DNA of 19,750 nucleotides. It comes from Verrucomicrobiota bacterium. GTDB taxonomy: Bacteria > Verrucomicrobiota > Verrucomicrobiia > Chthoniobacterales > UBA10450. The notes below the pieces were generated by a model that did not search any database, had not been told where the DNA came from, and saw only the letters and a list, made by a program, of their open reading frames with translations. Position numbers and translations under genes: made by a program. The DNA is taken from the NCBI GenBank assembly GCA_003219335.1, contig QHOF01000004.1, positions 1 to 19,750 on the forward strand, read 5' to 3'. Shown here piece by piece: positions 8,267-15,480 of the stretch (the first letter of the stretch is position 1; the number at the start of each line of letters is the position of its first letter).

Positions 8267-10408
8267 ATGTTAGCTCTGATCTATTTGGCATTGGCGATTG
8301 CTCTGGGCGATCTCCTTTGTCGGCGCTTTTATCGGTTTGTATCCGTCCCGCACCGCTGTGCAGCAGCCACATCGGTTGGCGTGTTACTTAGCACGTGGTT
8401 CACCTACCTGGCGGGGCTTGCCTGTTACCGCACAGCCGAGCCTCTGCTTTGGGCAGACATTCTGTTCTTCGTAACCGCGGCTGCAGCGATTTTCTGGCTT
8501 TCCAGAAAATCGCCCAAACTCGAGATGATTGAACCAGGCGCGCCCGGGCGGGCAGTTTGGGACTGGATCACGCTCGGCGCTCTTTTTGTCGCGGCATGCA
8601 TTCTGTTGATAGGAACTCTGTATGTCAATAAACAGGGCCGGATACGCCTATTAGGAATCGAGGTTAGCGACTTCGGTCCGCAGTTAGCAATCGCGCAAGG
8701 TGTTGCGCTTGGAGACAACTTCCCATCCCAAAGCCCGTACTATGCCGGCCAAGCTATTCATTCTGATTTTCGTTTCTATTTTCAGGCTGGCAATCTGGAA
8801 TTTCTTGGACTGAATCTAGCTTGGAGTGTGGATGTCCTCAGTGTGCTCGTCCTCACGAGCACGCTCGCACTAGTGATGGCACTAGGCGAGCTGCTCTTCA
8901 ACTCGCGTGTTGTAGGAAGGCTAGGAGCCACGCTTTTCTTTTTCCATGGCCCCTTACGGCATCTAACTAATTTTCTCGCATCGGAGCACCCGGATCGCGA
9001 CCAGACTTGGGGATTTTGGAACCAGATCGCTTTTGTGAACCAGCGACATCTGCCTCTGGTCATCGGGATATTCCTCCTTGTATTAATTTTCTTGGTTGCT
9101 CAGTATCGCCAAAGGAGTCCGGCGGCTGGGACCAGCTCCAATGCCAATCTAGCTTTGCGCGAATCGAAGCAAGGCAGTAACTGGAATCGGCTCAAGAGAG
9201 GTTTTGCCTCGAGATTCATCACGAGCGCCAGGCCTGCACTCGCACCTGCAAAGAGTTTTGTTTTCTCAGGGCTGCTATTAGCTGCGCTGCCACTCTGGAC
9301 CGCCCACCTCTTTATAGGCGGCGTAGTGGTGCTGTGTTGTCTGTTTGTGGCTTACGGCTCCTGGCCGTCGTCGAGGGTAAAGGCTGCAGTTATGTTAGGC
9401 CGAGTCCTAGCCGGCACAGTGACAGCTTGTATTCTCGCCGCAGGAGTCATCGATCTGTGGGCTGTTCACAGCAGCTCCCGCACGGAAGTTAACTATGTGA
9501 AAGAGCCATTAGTGAAAGGACTCGTGTTTCGCAATTTAGTGATCTACAAAATTCCAGATTCCCTCCCCCCACGCCTCGCACGTGAGGGTTCGTCAAAGCT
9601 ACCCGTCACAGCTTTTGAAGGCGGCCACGGGAATGGAAGAGGTCAGTTTGACAGCCCACGAGCTATTGCGACTGACAGTGCCGGAGACATTTTTGTAGCT
9701 GATACCGGCAACGGGCGAATCGAAAAATTCTCGCCAAACGGGGCTTTCGTTAGGAGCATAGGACAATTTGAAGCGCCGAATGGAATCGCAATTGATCGCG
9801 CGGGCAATATTTACCTGGCAGAGATAGGCTCAAAGCACCGCGTTCAGAAACTGGGACCTGACGGGACTTTCGTCGCTGAGTGGGCGCCTGGATTATATGG
9901 GCCGCGCCGGATTGCTATTGGTCCCGATGATTCGATTTATGTTGTTGATTCGGGTCGCAACCGAACCGTGAAGTTCAGTCCCGATGGTCAGGTCCTTGCG
10001 AGTTGGGGCAGCGAAGGAAGTGGCGATGGACAGTTCAGAGGCCTTAGTTCGGTCGCGGTCGATCCGACAACCAACAAAGTTTATGTTGCCGATCCAATTA
10101 ACAGACGAATCCAGACATTTGACTCAAATGGGAAGTTCCTAACTAAGTGGTTAGTCCCCGAATGGGGCCAGCCGTATGGCTTTGAAGACGTAGCCATAGA
10201 TCCACAGAGAAGCCGTTTGTATGCGTCGAGCGCGCATATGAACTGGATTCTCGTTTTTGATCTTGATGGCAACAGAATCGGGACCTTAACGCCGACGCCG
10301 CCAGACAAACTGGAGGGTCCATCGGGGCTCGCGCTGACAAGAGACAAACTTTTTGTCCTAAACACCGGTTCCGCGCGAGTATCTGCCATACCCCTGCAGA
10401 CCAGGTAA
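8267..10408 (+). CDS. Shortened paralogue of the DUF2298-like/NHL membrane protein, with internal deletions
   Basis: This 713-residue protein aligns from its first residue with the 1000-residue protein at 2345 (CRRFY, SDFGP, FYFQAGNLEF, LFNSR, NQRH are shared). Two blocks are missing in frame. One is about 120 residues of membrane segments, near residue 366 (base about 9362). The other is about 104 residues of the soluble DUF2298-like segment, near residue 418 (base about 9520), leaving only the ending VIYKIPD. The propeller (about 446-713) is kept, with shorter loops between blades 1-2 and 2-3. The frame is intact, so it is probably expressed, but the missing parts argue against the same enzymatic activity. 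A GAGG lies only one base before the ATG, which is unusually close. It may be a propeller-display or accessory subunit; this is inferred. Confidence 0.8.
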   Translation: MLALIYLALAIALGDLLCRRFYRFVSVPHRCAAATSVGVLLSTWFTYLAGLACYRTAEPLLWADILFFVTAAAAIFWLSRKSPKLEMIEPGAPGRAVWDWITLGALFVAACILLIGTLYVNKQGRIRLLGIEVSDFGPQLAIAQGVALGDNFPSQSPYYAGQAIHSDFRFYFQAGNLEFLGLNLAWSVDVLSVLVLTSTLALVMALGELLFNSRVVGRLGATLFFFHGPLRHLTNFLASEHPDRDQTWGFWNQIAFVNQRHLPLVIGIFLLVLIFLVAQYRQRSPAAGTSSNANLALRESKQGSNWNRLKRGFASRFITSARPALAPAKSFVFSGLLLAALPLWTAHLFIGGVVVLCCLFVAYGSWPSSRVKAAVMLGRVLAGTVTACILAAGVIDLWAVHSSSRTEVNYVKEPLVKGLVFRNLVIYKIPDSLPPRLAREGSSKLPVTAFEGGHGNGRGQFDSPRAIATDSAGDIFVADTGNGRIEKFSPNGAFVRSIGQFEAPNGIAIDRAGNIYLAEIGSKHRVQKLGPDGTFVAEWAPGLYGPRRIAIGPDDSIYVVDSGRNRTVKFSPDGQVLASWGSEGSGDGQFRGLSSVAVDPTTNKVYVADPINRRIQTFDSNGKFLTKWLVPEWGQPYGFEDVAIDPQRSRLYASSAHMNWILVFDLDGNRIGTLTPTPPDKLEGPSGLALTRDKLFVLNTGSARVSAIPLQTR

Positions 10409-10429
10409 CCGCAAGCTATGAGGAATAAC

Positions 10430-12037
10430 ATGCCAGTCACGGAAGGCGCTGCCGGTGTAACTCAAAAACCCCTGCGAATTTTGCTATGCGCCACTGCTGT
10501 GATCCTTCTTTTCCGCCTCTATACCTGGGGCGTTTCACAGAATCCACCAGGTTTCTACCTTGACGAGTCAGCGACCGCCTACAATGCTTATCTCGTCTCT
10601 CGAACTGGAGCTGGCGAAGTCGGACCGCGGTTCCCTCTGCTTTTCCAAGAGTATGCAGTCAGGAACCCAACGTATATTAACCCGCTCACGATCTATTTGT
10701 TGGCAATTGTGTTCCGATTTCTTCATCCGAGCATTCTGGTGGCACGAACGTTCGCCGCTTTCTGGATGTTTGCGGCGTGTCTGCTGCTTGGCGTGTTGGC
10801 AAAGCGCATTTCTGGCAAGCGTTCGATCGGCATAATCGTCGCGGGGACTGCGCTACTGACGCCTTGGTTCTTCGAAATCGGCCGATTGGTCTGGGATGCG
10901 CATTTTTCTGCTTTCACAGTTGTCCTGTTCCTGCTTGCGGCCTACCGGATTCAATCGAAAGAACGATGGAGCTGGCGAGACATCGTTGTCGTCGCCGGTA
11001 GTCTAACAGTAATAACATACGGTTATTTCAGCGGCCGTGTGCTGGCGCCATTGTTCGCATTAGGACTACTCTTCTTCACGACCACGAAGCACCGTTTACT
11101 TGGCGTAGTCAAGATATGGTTCGCCTACGCGGTAACGTTGGTACCACTCATTCTGTTCAATCGGTCACATTCTGGCGTGCTAACAAAGCGGCTCTGGGAA
11201 GTTACCTACATCAAGCCTGGCGCATCTTGGAATGAAATCACATCTGAGTTTGCTGAGTTTGTCAGGTGCTACTTGCAGGATCAGAGTTTGACTCCTTTGC
11301 TTATGACGGGAGATCCTCATTGGCATCATCATGTCGAAGGTTCGGGCGGAGCAATACTTTTTGCCACCTTCATTCTGGCAATGGCTGGTCTCCTGCTGGT
11401 CATTGCCCGCCGCTGGCGCGATCCTTGGTGGCGGTTTGTGCTCTATGGACTGGTGGCTTCCATTGTGCCAGGCGCTATCACGGACTGGCCGTTTCACGAG
11501 CTGCGGCTGATGGGCTACGCCGTCTTCCTGCTGGTGCTTACAGTTCCGGCGCTGGAATGGCTGCTTGGTCGCGATGAACCAAAGCAGGGTCTACGCGGCA
11601 CAAGCGAGGGATCGCACAGTGGCGAACCGGATCGGGCTACAGTTGCTACGCAAGGCCTGTCGCACCCAATCCGACTTAGCCTTCTTGGAATTTTGCTGGC
11701 AGCGACGGTTGTACAAGCTGTCGATTTCCAAATTATTTTTTGGCGTCAAGGACCACAGCGATACTTTGCATTCGACGTTCTGTACAAAGCAGCCTATGAC
11801 GCAGCAGTCGCGCGGCCAGAGCGGCCAATCTATTTGGAGAATGGGCAATGGGGTCCCGCTTACATGGATGCATATTGGTACGCCGCTGTGGAAGGCAGGC
11901 CACTATCCGAGTTTGTTCGTCTTCCCGATGGCGCAAAGCCACCATCGGGTGCTATCGTCCTTAGCTCGAACTCAGACTGCCAGAACTGCGAAGTTATCCA
12001 GAAAAGCGGCGCCTATGAGCTTTACAGGGCGAAGTAG
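10430..12037 (+). CDS. GT39-family (PMT_2/ArnT-like) membrane glycosyltransferase
   Basis: The product has about 535 residues. The start at 10430 is preferred because AGGA lies five bases upstream; an in-frame ATG at 10418 would add four residues and has only a distant AGG. After a short cytoplasmic N-terminus and the first membrane helix comes NPPGFYLDESATAYNAYL. Its Asp-Glu pair in the first extracytoplasmic loop is the hallmark of GT39/ArnT-type enzymes, which transfer sugar from a polyprenyl phosphate to lipid or protein on the periplasmic side. About ten hydrophobic segments follow, then a soluble tail of about 100 residues ending in CQNCEVIQKSGAYELYRAK with two close cysteines. It lies 9-21 bases after the NHL paralogue and so belongs to the same array, but it has no propeller. 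The sugar and acceptor are unknown. Confidence 0.8.
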   Translation: MPVTEGAAGVTQKPLRILLCATAVILLFRLYTWGVSQNPPGFYLDESATAYNAYLVSRTGAGEVGPRFPLLFQEYAVRNPTYINPLTIYLLAIVFRFLHPSILVARTFAAFWMFAACLLLGVLAKRISGKRSIGIIVAGTALLTPWFFEIGRLVWDAHFSAFTVVLFLLAAYRIQSKERWSWRDIVVVAGSLTVITYGYFSGRVLAPLFALGLLFFTTTKHRLLGVVKIWFAYAVTLVPLILFNRSHSGVLTKRLWEVTYIKPGASWNEITSEFAEFVRCYLQDQSLTPLLMTGDPHWHHHVEGSGGAILFATFILAMAGLLLVIARRWRDPWWRFVLYGLVASIVPGAITDWPFHELRLMGYAVFLLVLTVPALEWLLGRDEPKQGLRGTSEGSHSGEPDRATVATQGLSHPIRLSLLGILLAATVVQAVDFQIIFWRQGPQRYFAFDVLYKAAYDAAVARPERPIYLENGQWGPAYMDAYWYAAVEGRPLSEFVRLPDGAKPPSGAIVLSSNSDCQNCEVIQKSGAYELYRAK

Positions 12038-12114
12038 CTGACGAACGACAAACATCGTTTCGCTAAACATTTCCGATTCACTTTTTGCGTACTTGCGCCT
12101 TCCAAGAGTCGTTG

Positions 12115-12129
12115 GGACATAGGATGTCC
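12115..12129. repeat. Perfect inverted repeat between convergent genes
   Basis: GGACAT (12115-12120), loop AGG, ATGTCC (12124-12129). It lies 78 bases after the stop of the + strand GT39 gene and before the end of the - strand methyltransferase. No T-run follows on the + strand, so it is not a textbook terminator. It could be a protein site or a weak transcription stop. Confidence 0.3.
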
Positions 12130-12142
12130 TTAGTCGTCCGGC

Positions 12143-12168
12143 AAAAAGAGAGACATCAAACCTCTCTT
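12143..12168 (-). terminator. Possible intrinsic terminator overlapping the methyltransferase stop codon
   Basis: On the - strand AAGAGAG (12168-12162) pairs with CTCTCTT (12152-12146) around a nine-base loop and runs into five Ts (12147-12143). The methyltransferase stop codon lies in the loop. The stem is AT-rich and short, so it is a weak candidate. Confidence 0.35.
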
Positions 12169-12911
12169 GTGCATAAACAAAACAAGAGGTTTTGCAAAAG
12201 CAGCCGATTAAATGAAAACTCGATTTGTTCTAGACCGAGGGCGAGGCGGCGGGAAAACGGAGCAAGGAATGGCGCCAGTCCATTGAACGTGCCGATGTGA
12301 CGCACTGTCCACCCCGCGCGTTCGCACATCGCAACGAGTCGTCGCTTGGTGAAATGAGTTACATGCTGTGCCTCGTCCAGTTTGGCGACCAAACCGAACC
12401 TATCGAGCAGCCATTCAATAATGGGCCAAGCGCTGCGATAATTAGGTGTTGTTATAAAGAGCTGAGCGCCTGGATTTGCCAGCTTGTAAAACAGCGATAG
12501 AACGTCTGCCACTTGATCCTCATACAGGTGTTCAATCACTTCAATGGAATAGATTTTGTCGAATGGCTTCTCACCCATAGGATCGTCAAATTGGCCGAGT
12601 CGAAACTGTAGATTCGGTGCTTTGTAGGCGTCACTGGCATATGCGATTGCCGAGGGATTGCTATCTATGCCTACCACGGCGCCGGCGTGTTGAGACAAGA
12701 AATAACTAATGGTTCCAGACCCGCATCCCGCATCCAGCACACGCTCGTGTTTCTCGGGCATTGCGATGCGTTCGATCAACCTGAATTTTGCTTCGTGCCA
12801 GAATCGTTGAGCGGCACGGTCTGATTGTAGGGCGCGAGCTTGATAATCCCCGCGAATGTGGATCGCGTCGCCTTCCCGCCGTTTTAGCTCATGCTGTTTT
12901 GATGACTCCAT
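12156..12911 (-). CDS. Class I SAM-dependent methyltransferase (Methyltransf_11/UbiG-like)
   Basis: The protein has 251 residues. The ATG at 12911 is chosen because the longer open frame (up to 13109) would overlap the upstream glycosyltransferase by more than 150 bases with unrelated sequence; from 12911 the gap is 43 bases. Residues 58-66 (VLDAGCGSG) are the SAM-binding motif I. GIDSNPSAI follows as the acidic-loop region, and FDKIYSIEVIEHLYE and LFITTPNYRSAWP are later motifs typical of Methyltransf_11/UbiG-like enzymes. It lacks a membrane segment and is likely cytosolic. Its place directly after a polyprenyl-phosphate glycosyltransferase suggests methylation of a sugar or lipid-linked glycan intermediate, but the substrate is not shown by the sequence. 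Confidence 0.85.
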   Translation of the reverse strand: MESSKQHELKRREGDAIHIRGDYQARALQSDRAAQRFWHEAKFRLIERIAMPEKHERVLDAGCGSGTISYFLSQHAGAVVGIDSNPSAIAYASDAYKAPNLQFRLGQFDDPMGEKPFDKIYSIEVIEHLYEDQVADVLSLFYKLANPGAQLFITTPNYRSAWPIIEWLLDRFGLVAKLDEAQHVTHFTKRRLVAMCERAGWTVRHIGTFNGLAPFLAPFSRRLALGLEQIEFSFNRLLLQNLLFCLCTREV

Positions 12912-12954
12912 CTCAGTCGGCAGGAGTGCCAAGTGCCCCTTGGGTACTGCTAAC

Positions 12955-14037
12955 CTACGATTTGCCGGACAGTATTGGAGTCGTTGCTGACAACTCGTCT
13001 TCGGGGGAAGCCCGGAGTTTCTCACCCGGATAGCTGCTGAGAGTTTGTGCAACGACGTAGCGCGGCCGGTATTTAACTTCCTGGTAGATCTGAGCAATGT
13101 AAGTGCCAATGATGCCCAGGCTAATCATTAACACCCCGCCTATCAGCAACTCGAGTACGATGACGGTGGTAAACCCAGGAAACGCCAGGCCGAGGAAGTA
13201 CATCACAAGCACGTAAATTGAGAATGTGATCGCGCCGAGAAGGAAAAGCCCGCCCAGAATCGTGACGGCTTGCAGTGGCAGCGACGAGAACGCCGTTATC
13301 GCAATCACCGCTAACCGGAAAAGACTAAAAAAAGACCACCGTGATTGGGTCAAACGCCTTTTTGGTACCGAAAAGATTATCTGCTGCCGGCGATATCCCA
13401 GCCAGCTAATCATGCCCCGGAAAAAAGTATTCCGCTCGCGCATGTCGAGCCACGCTTCAATGACTTTCCGGTCTAAAAGTTTGAAGTCCGAGGAACCGTA
13501 CAGGTTATAGCCTGAAAGACCGCTCAAGGTCCGATAGAAGAAGCGCGCACCGATTCGGTTAATCAAGGGTTCCGTGCCTCTGGTCTTCTTTATTCCTTCC
13601 ACGATGTCCCAATGCTCTTCCCGCCAGAGCCGAACCATTTCCGGAATCAGCTCAGGAGGATGTTGGAGATCGGAGTCTATTACGATACATGCTTGTCCAC
13701 TTGAGTAGGCTAAACCAGCGCAAATTGCTGCTTCCTTTCCAAAGTTTCTGGTAAACTGGAGCGCTTTTAACTCCGGCATTTGCGCAGCCAATCGTTCCAA
13801 CTGCTTCCACGTGCTATCCGTCGAACCATCATCAACAACGATGATCTCCATCGGCATTCCTGTCTTCAATACTCCTTGTTGGATCAGCGACAGGTTGTGA
13901 GCTATCTCGTCACTCTCATTATGCACCGGGATCACGACCGAAAGAACTGAATTGCTGGCGAGACGCCCAGCAGCGGCCGTTGTAAGAGGTTGTCCGCACA
14001 ATCTGCAGCGGTAGGCGTGCTGATCCGATAGGTGCAT
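12955..14037 (-). CDS. GT2 polyprenyl-phosphate glycosyltransferase (DPM1/GtrB/ArnC-type)
   Basis: The protein has 360 residues. A short N-terminus with YRCRLCGQPL (a CxxC pair, residues about 11-14) precedes the GT-A domain. The domain starts LSVVIPVHNESDEI and contains VVDDGSTDSTW (nucleotide-sugar binding), FTRNFGKEAA and DSDLQHPPE (the DxD metal site). SSDFKLLDR follows and then two C-terminal hydrophobic helices (about 250-320), the arrangement of GtrB/ArnC-type enzymes. These move a sugar from a nucleotide donor to polyprenyl phosphate at the cytoplasmic face of the membrane. It could feed the GT-C proteins on the other strand, which need such donors; this link is inferred. The start codon lies eight bases after a small upstream ORF and has no strong ribosome binding site. 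Confidence 0.9.
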   Translation of the reverse strand: MHLSDQHAYRCRLCGQPLTTAAAGRLASNSVLSVVIPVHNESDEIAHNLSLIQQGVLKTGMPMEIIVVDDGSTDSTWKQLERLAAQMPELKALQFTRNFGKEAAICAGLAYSSGQACIVIDSDLQHPPELIPEMVRLWREEHWDIVEGIKKTRGTEPLINRIGARFFYRTLSGLSGYNLYGSSDFKLLDRKVIEAWLDMRERNTFFRGMISWLGYRRQQIIFSVPKRRLTQSRWSFFSLFRLAVIAITAFSSLPLQAVTILGGLFLLGAITFSIYVLVMYFLGLAFPGFTTVIVLELLIGGVLMISLGIIGTYIAQIYQEVKYRPRYVVAQTLSSYPGEKLRASPEDELSATTPILSGKS

Positions 14038-14045
14038 AACTCTAA

Positions 14046-14264
14046 TTAAGCATATGGCGGGACAAATCGATAGAGATCGAGCGAGACGTTGTCAATCCGC
14101 TCTCGGCAGAAGTTGAAACGTCGTGCGCACTGCTGATCCTGGCCGGCCGTGATCACGAACTCTATTTGTCCAGGTTGGGGCGAATTGACCATTCCAAAAG
14201 AGTCCGGGATGGGGTGGAGAATCAGCGAAGCCCTTGAAAATGCGTCACGACGAGTATGTGGCAC
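14046..14264 (-). CDS. Small hypothetical ORF, possible C-terminal remnant of a larger gene
   Basis: This is a 72-codon GTG-start frame between the toxin stop (six bases upstream) and the GT2 start (eight bases downstream). I do not recognise it as a full protein. Its last third, QIEFVITAGQDQQ through RIDNVSLDLYRF, resembles the last strands of jelly-roll carbohydrate-binding or galactose-binding-like domains, which often end in 'iDNVsl'. A lone tail of such a domain suggests that a longer gene was truncated, perhaps when the toxin-antitoxin pair arrived. The first residues (MPHTRRDAFSR) would then be read-in from non-native sequence. Whether it is translated is uncertain. Confidence 0.4.
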   Translation of the reverse strand: MPHTRRDAFSRASLILHPIPDSFGMVNSPQPGQIEFVITAGQDQQCARRFNFCRERIDNVSLDLYRFVPPYA

Positions 14265-14270
14265 TCGCAG

Positions 14271-14684
14271 TTAATCAATGACGAAGCCTTCCTTTTCTGC
14301 CGCTTGCTTGAGGCGCGCGTCTTCAGTCAGAAAGCGAGCCGAATGCGCTTCGAAATTGCTCGCTAACAGGGCCGCGCCCAGCTGCAGAGCGTCGGCAGCG
14401 CGGAGCGGATGAGTCTTAAGCAGGCGAGCGGCGGTGCGATGCAGGCTTTCACTGGCGTGAACCTCCTGCCAACCAGCGCGCATCTCTTCCAGGCGGCGAT
14501 AACATTCACCGACGATTTCCGCCGCTTCGCCTTCTCGCTGCCGTCGCGCGATGGCCGAAATGCATTCCAGCGATGTGCCCCACCAGGTGACAATCCGCCG
14601 CTTTTCAAATCGACGGTAACGGGCTGCCGCCGGCTCGCCCACCAAGAGCGCAATGATCGGCGAAGTGTCCCAATAAATTACCAT
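14271..14684 (-). CDS. vapC: VapC-like PIN-domain toxin ribonuclease
   Basis: The protein has 137 residues, the usual size for the family. It is a PIN-domain nuclease with the acidic active-site residues in order: D6 (IYWDTSP), E39 (TSLECISAI), D97 (RAADALQLGAALL) and D121 (FLTEDARL). Such proteins cut RNA, often tRNA or rRNA, when not held by their antitoxin. Its ATG lies inside the last codons of the antitoxin gene, with a seven-base overlap (ATGGTAA), the typical coupling of type II toxin-antitoxin pairs. All catalytic residues are present, so it is probably active. The specific RNA target cannot be told. It sits within a glycan locus that it has no obvious part in. Confidence 0.88.
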   Translation of the reverse strand: MVIYWDTSPIIALLVGEPAAARYRRFEKRRIVTWWGTSLECISAIARRQREGEAAEIVGECYRRLEEMRAGWQEVHASESLHRTAARLLKTHPLRAADALQLGAALLASNFEAHSARFLTEDARLKQAAEKEGFVID

Positions 14685-14974
14685 CGCGCCTCACGACGTT
14701 CTTCCAGCACCGCCTCCACGAGACTCTTTTTAAATTTCAATCGCGGCAGTCTGAAGAAATCCCTCGGCAATTTGCCTGTGCCACGCTTGACCAAACCACG
14801 CCGTTCCAGTTCGGCTAGCTTGGCTTCATCTCCCTCGCGGCTGCTAGCCGGCAGGGGTTCGAGCCGCGCCACTGGGATGTTTCGGTCAAGGATCAGGACC
14901 GACTCCCCGTGTCGCACTTTCTTGATTAACTTGCTTAGATTCGTTTTGGCTTGCGTGATACTGGCGGTAGTCAT
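14678..14974 (-). CDS. Phd/YefM-family antitoxin
   Basis: The protein has 98 residues. The N-terminal ASITQAKTNLSKLIKKVRHGE and VLILDRNIPVARLEPL match the Phd/YefM fold, which binds its own operator. The C-terminal half (about 50-98, rich in charged residues, with a LPRDFFRLPR stretch) would be the toxin-neutralising tail. It overlaps the downstream PIN toxin gene by seven bases. A perfect 6+1+6 inverted repeat lies 26 bases before its start and covers a consensus -35, as expected for autoregulation. Phd-type antitoxins paired with PIN toxins are common. Confidence 0.88.
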   Translation of the reverse strand: MTTASITQAKTNLSKLIKKVRHGESVLILDRNIPVARLEPLPASSREGDEAKLAELERRGLVKRGTGKLPRDFFRLPRLKFKKSLVEAVLEERREARW

Positions 14975-14980
14975 CTGACC

Positions 14981-15012
14981 AGAATGGCTTGATTAAAAAG
15001 ACTTGTCAAGTC
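14981..15012 (-). promoter_or_regulatory. Toxin-antitoxin promoter with palindromic operator
   Basis: GACTTG (15000-15005), T, CAAGTC (15007-15012) is a perfect inverted repeat. On the - strand it contains a consensus -35, TTGACA (15009-15004). A 17-base spacer leads to CATTCT (14986-14981), a poor -10. The predicted start is at or next to the antitoxin ATG (14974), so the message could be leaderless. The layout fits repression by the antitoxin or the complex. Confidence 0.5.
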
Positions 15013-15162
15013 GCTAAACTGACCATGGTCACTGCGTTCTCGATGACAGATCCTCGACCCAACAACGGCGCTTCCCCTGATGTGGTCCCGGCAAACGAGA
15101 CGCGTTCAGGCACGGATTCGCACTTGCGCGGCGCGTTGGAACCACCTATTAGCTTTAGCCTC

Positions 15163-15480
15163 ATGGTTCATCATGTCGTCCTCTACAAGCTGAAACCCGA
15201 GGTCACGCCCGCCCGCGTGGAAGCGATGATGATGAACACGCGGATGCAGCTCCTGAAAATCCCGGAGGTCCTGAGTATAAAATGTGGGAAACGCATCGAC
15301 CCCGAAATGCCATGGCCATTCTTCATCGCCATCGATTTTGACTCGATGGACAAATACGCCATTTTTCGCGAAGACCCGATCTTCGTGAAGTTCACGGAAG
15401 AAGTGATCAAACCGAACACGGAGGATTGCCTGGTGCTGGATTTTGAGATGGACCCGGGCAAGGACGTGCGGTTTTCGTAG
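15163..15480 (+). CDS. Dabb-domain (stress-responsive alpha/beta-barrel) protein
   Basis: The protein has 105 residues. The ATG at 15163 is chosen because the Dabb domain begins right there (MVHHVVLYKLKPEV). The 58 codons of open frame upstream are low in similarity to any fold and cross the antitoxin promoter. The sequence follows the family plan: a first beta strand with HHVVLYKLK, a helix, a strand with LSIKCGKRI, FFIAIDFDSMDKYAIFREDP and a last helix with FVKFTEEVIKP. Dabb proteins form dimeric ferredoxin-like barrels. Members include stress-induced plant proteins and a few enzymes, but most bacterial ones have no known function. A weak promoter (TTGCGC 15124-15129, 17 bases, TATTAG 15147-15152) may precede it. 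No functional link to the glycan genes is evident. Confidence 0.8.
   Translation: MVHHVVLYKLKPEVTPARVEAMMMNTRMQLLKIPEVLSIKCGKRIDPEMPWPFFIAIDFDSMDKYAIFREDPIFVKFTEEVIKPNTEDCLVLDFEMDPGKDVRFS

Noticed and set aside
12912..13109. Longer N-terminus of the methyltransferase (66 extra codons)
   Set aside because: It runs through the 3' end of the GT2 gene in another frame and has no methyltransferase-like sequence. The ATG at 12911 leaves a normal 43-base gap.
14409..14978. 189-codon open frame on the + strand opposite the toxin-antitoxin pair
   Set aside because: It is antisense to two well-supported genes, is low in recognisable domains, and is typical of shadow frames in GC-rich DNA.
14989..15162. 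Longer N-terminus of the Dabb protein (58 extra codons)
   Set aside because: The extension crosses the toxin-antitoxin promoter and has no recognisable fold; the Dabb domain starts exactly at the ATG at 15163.
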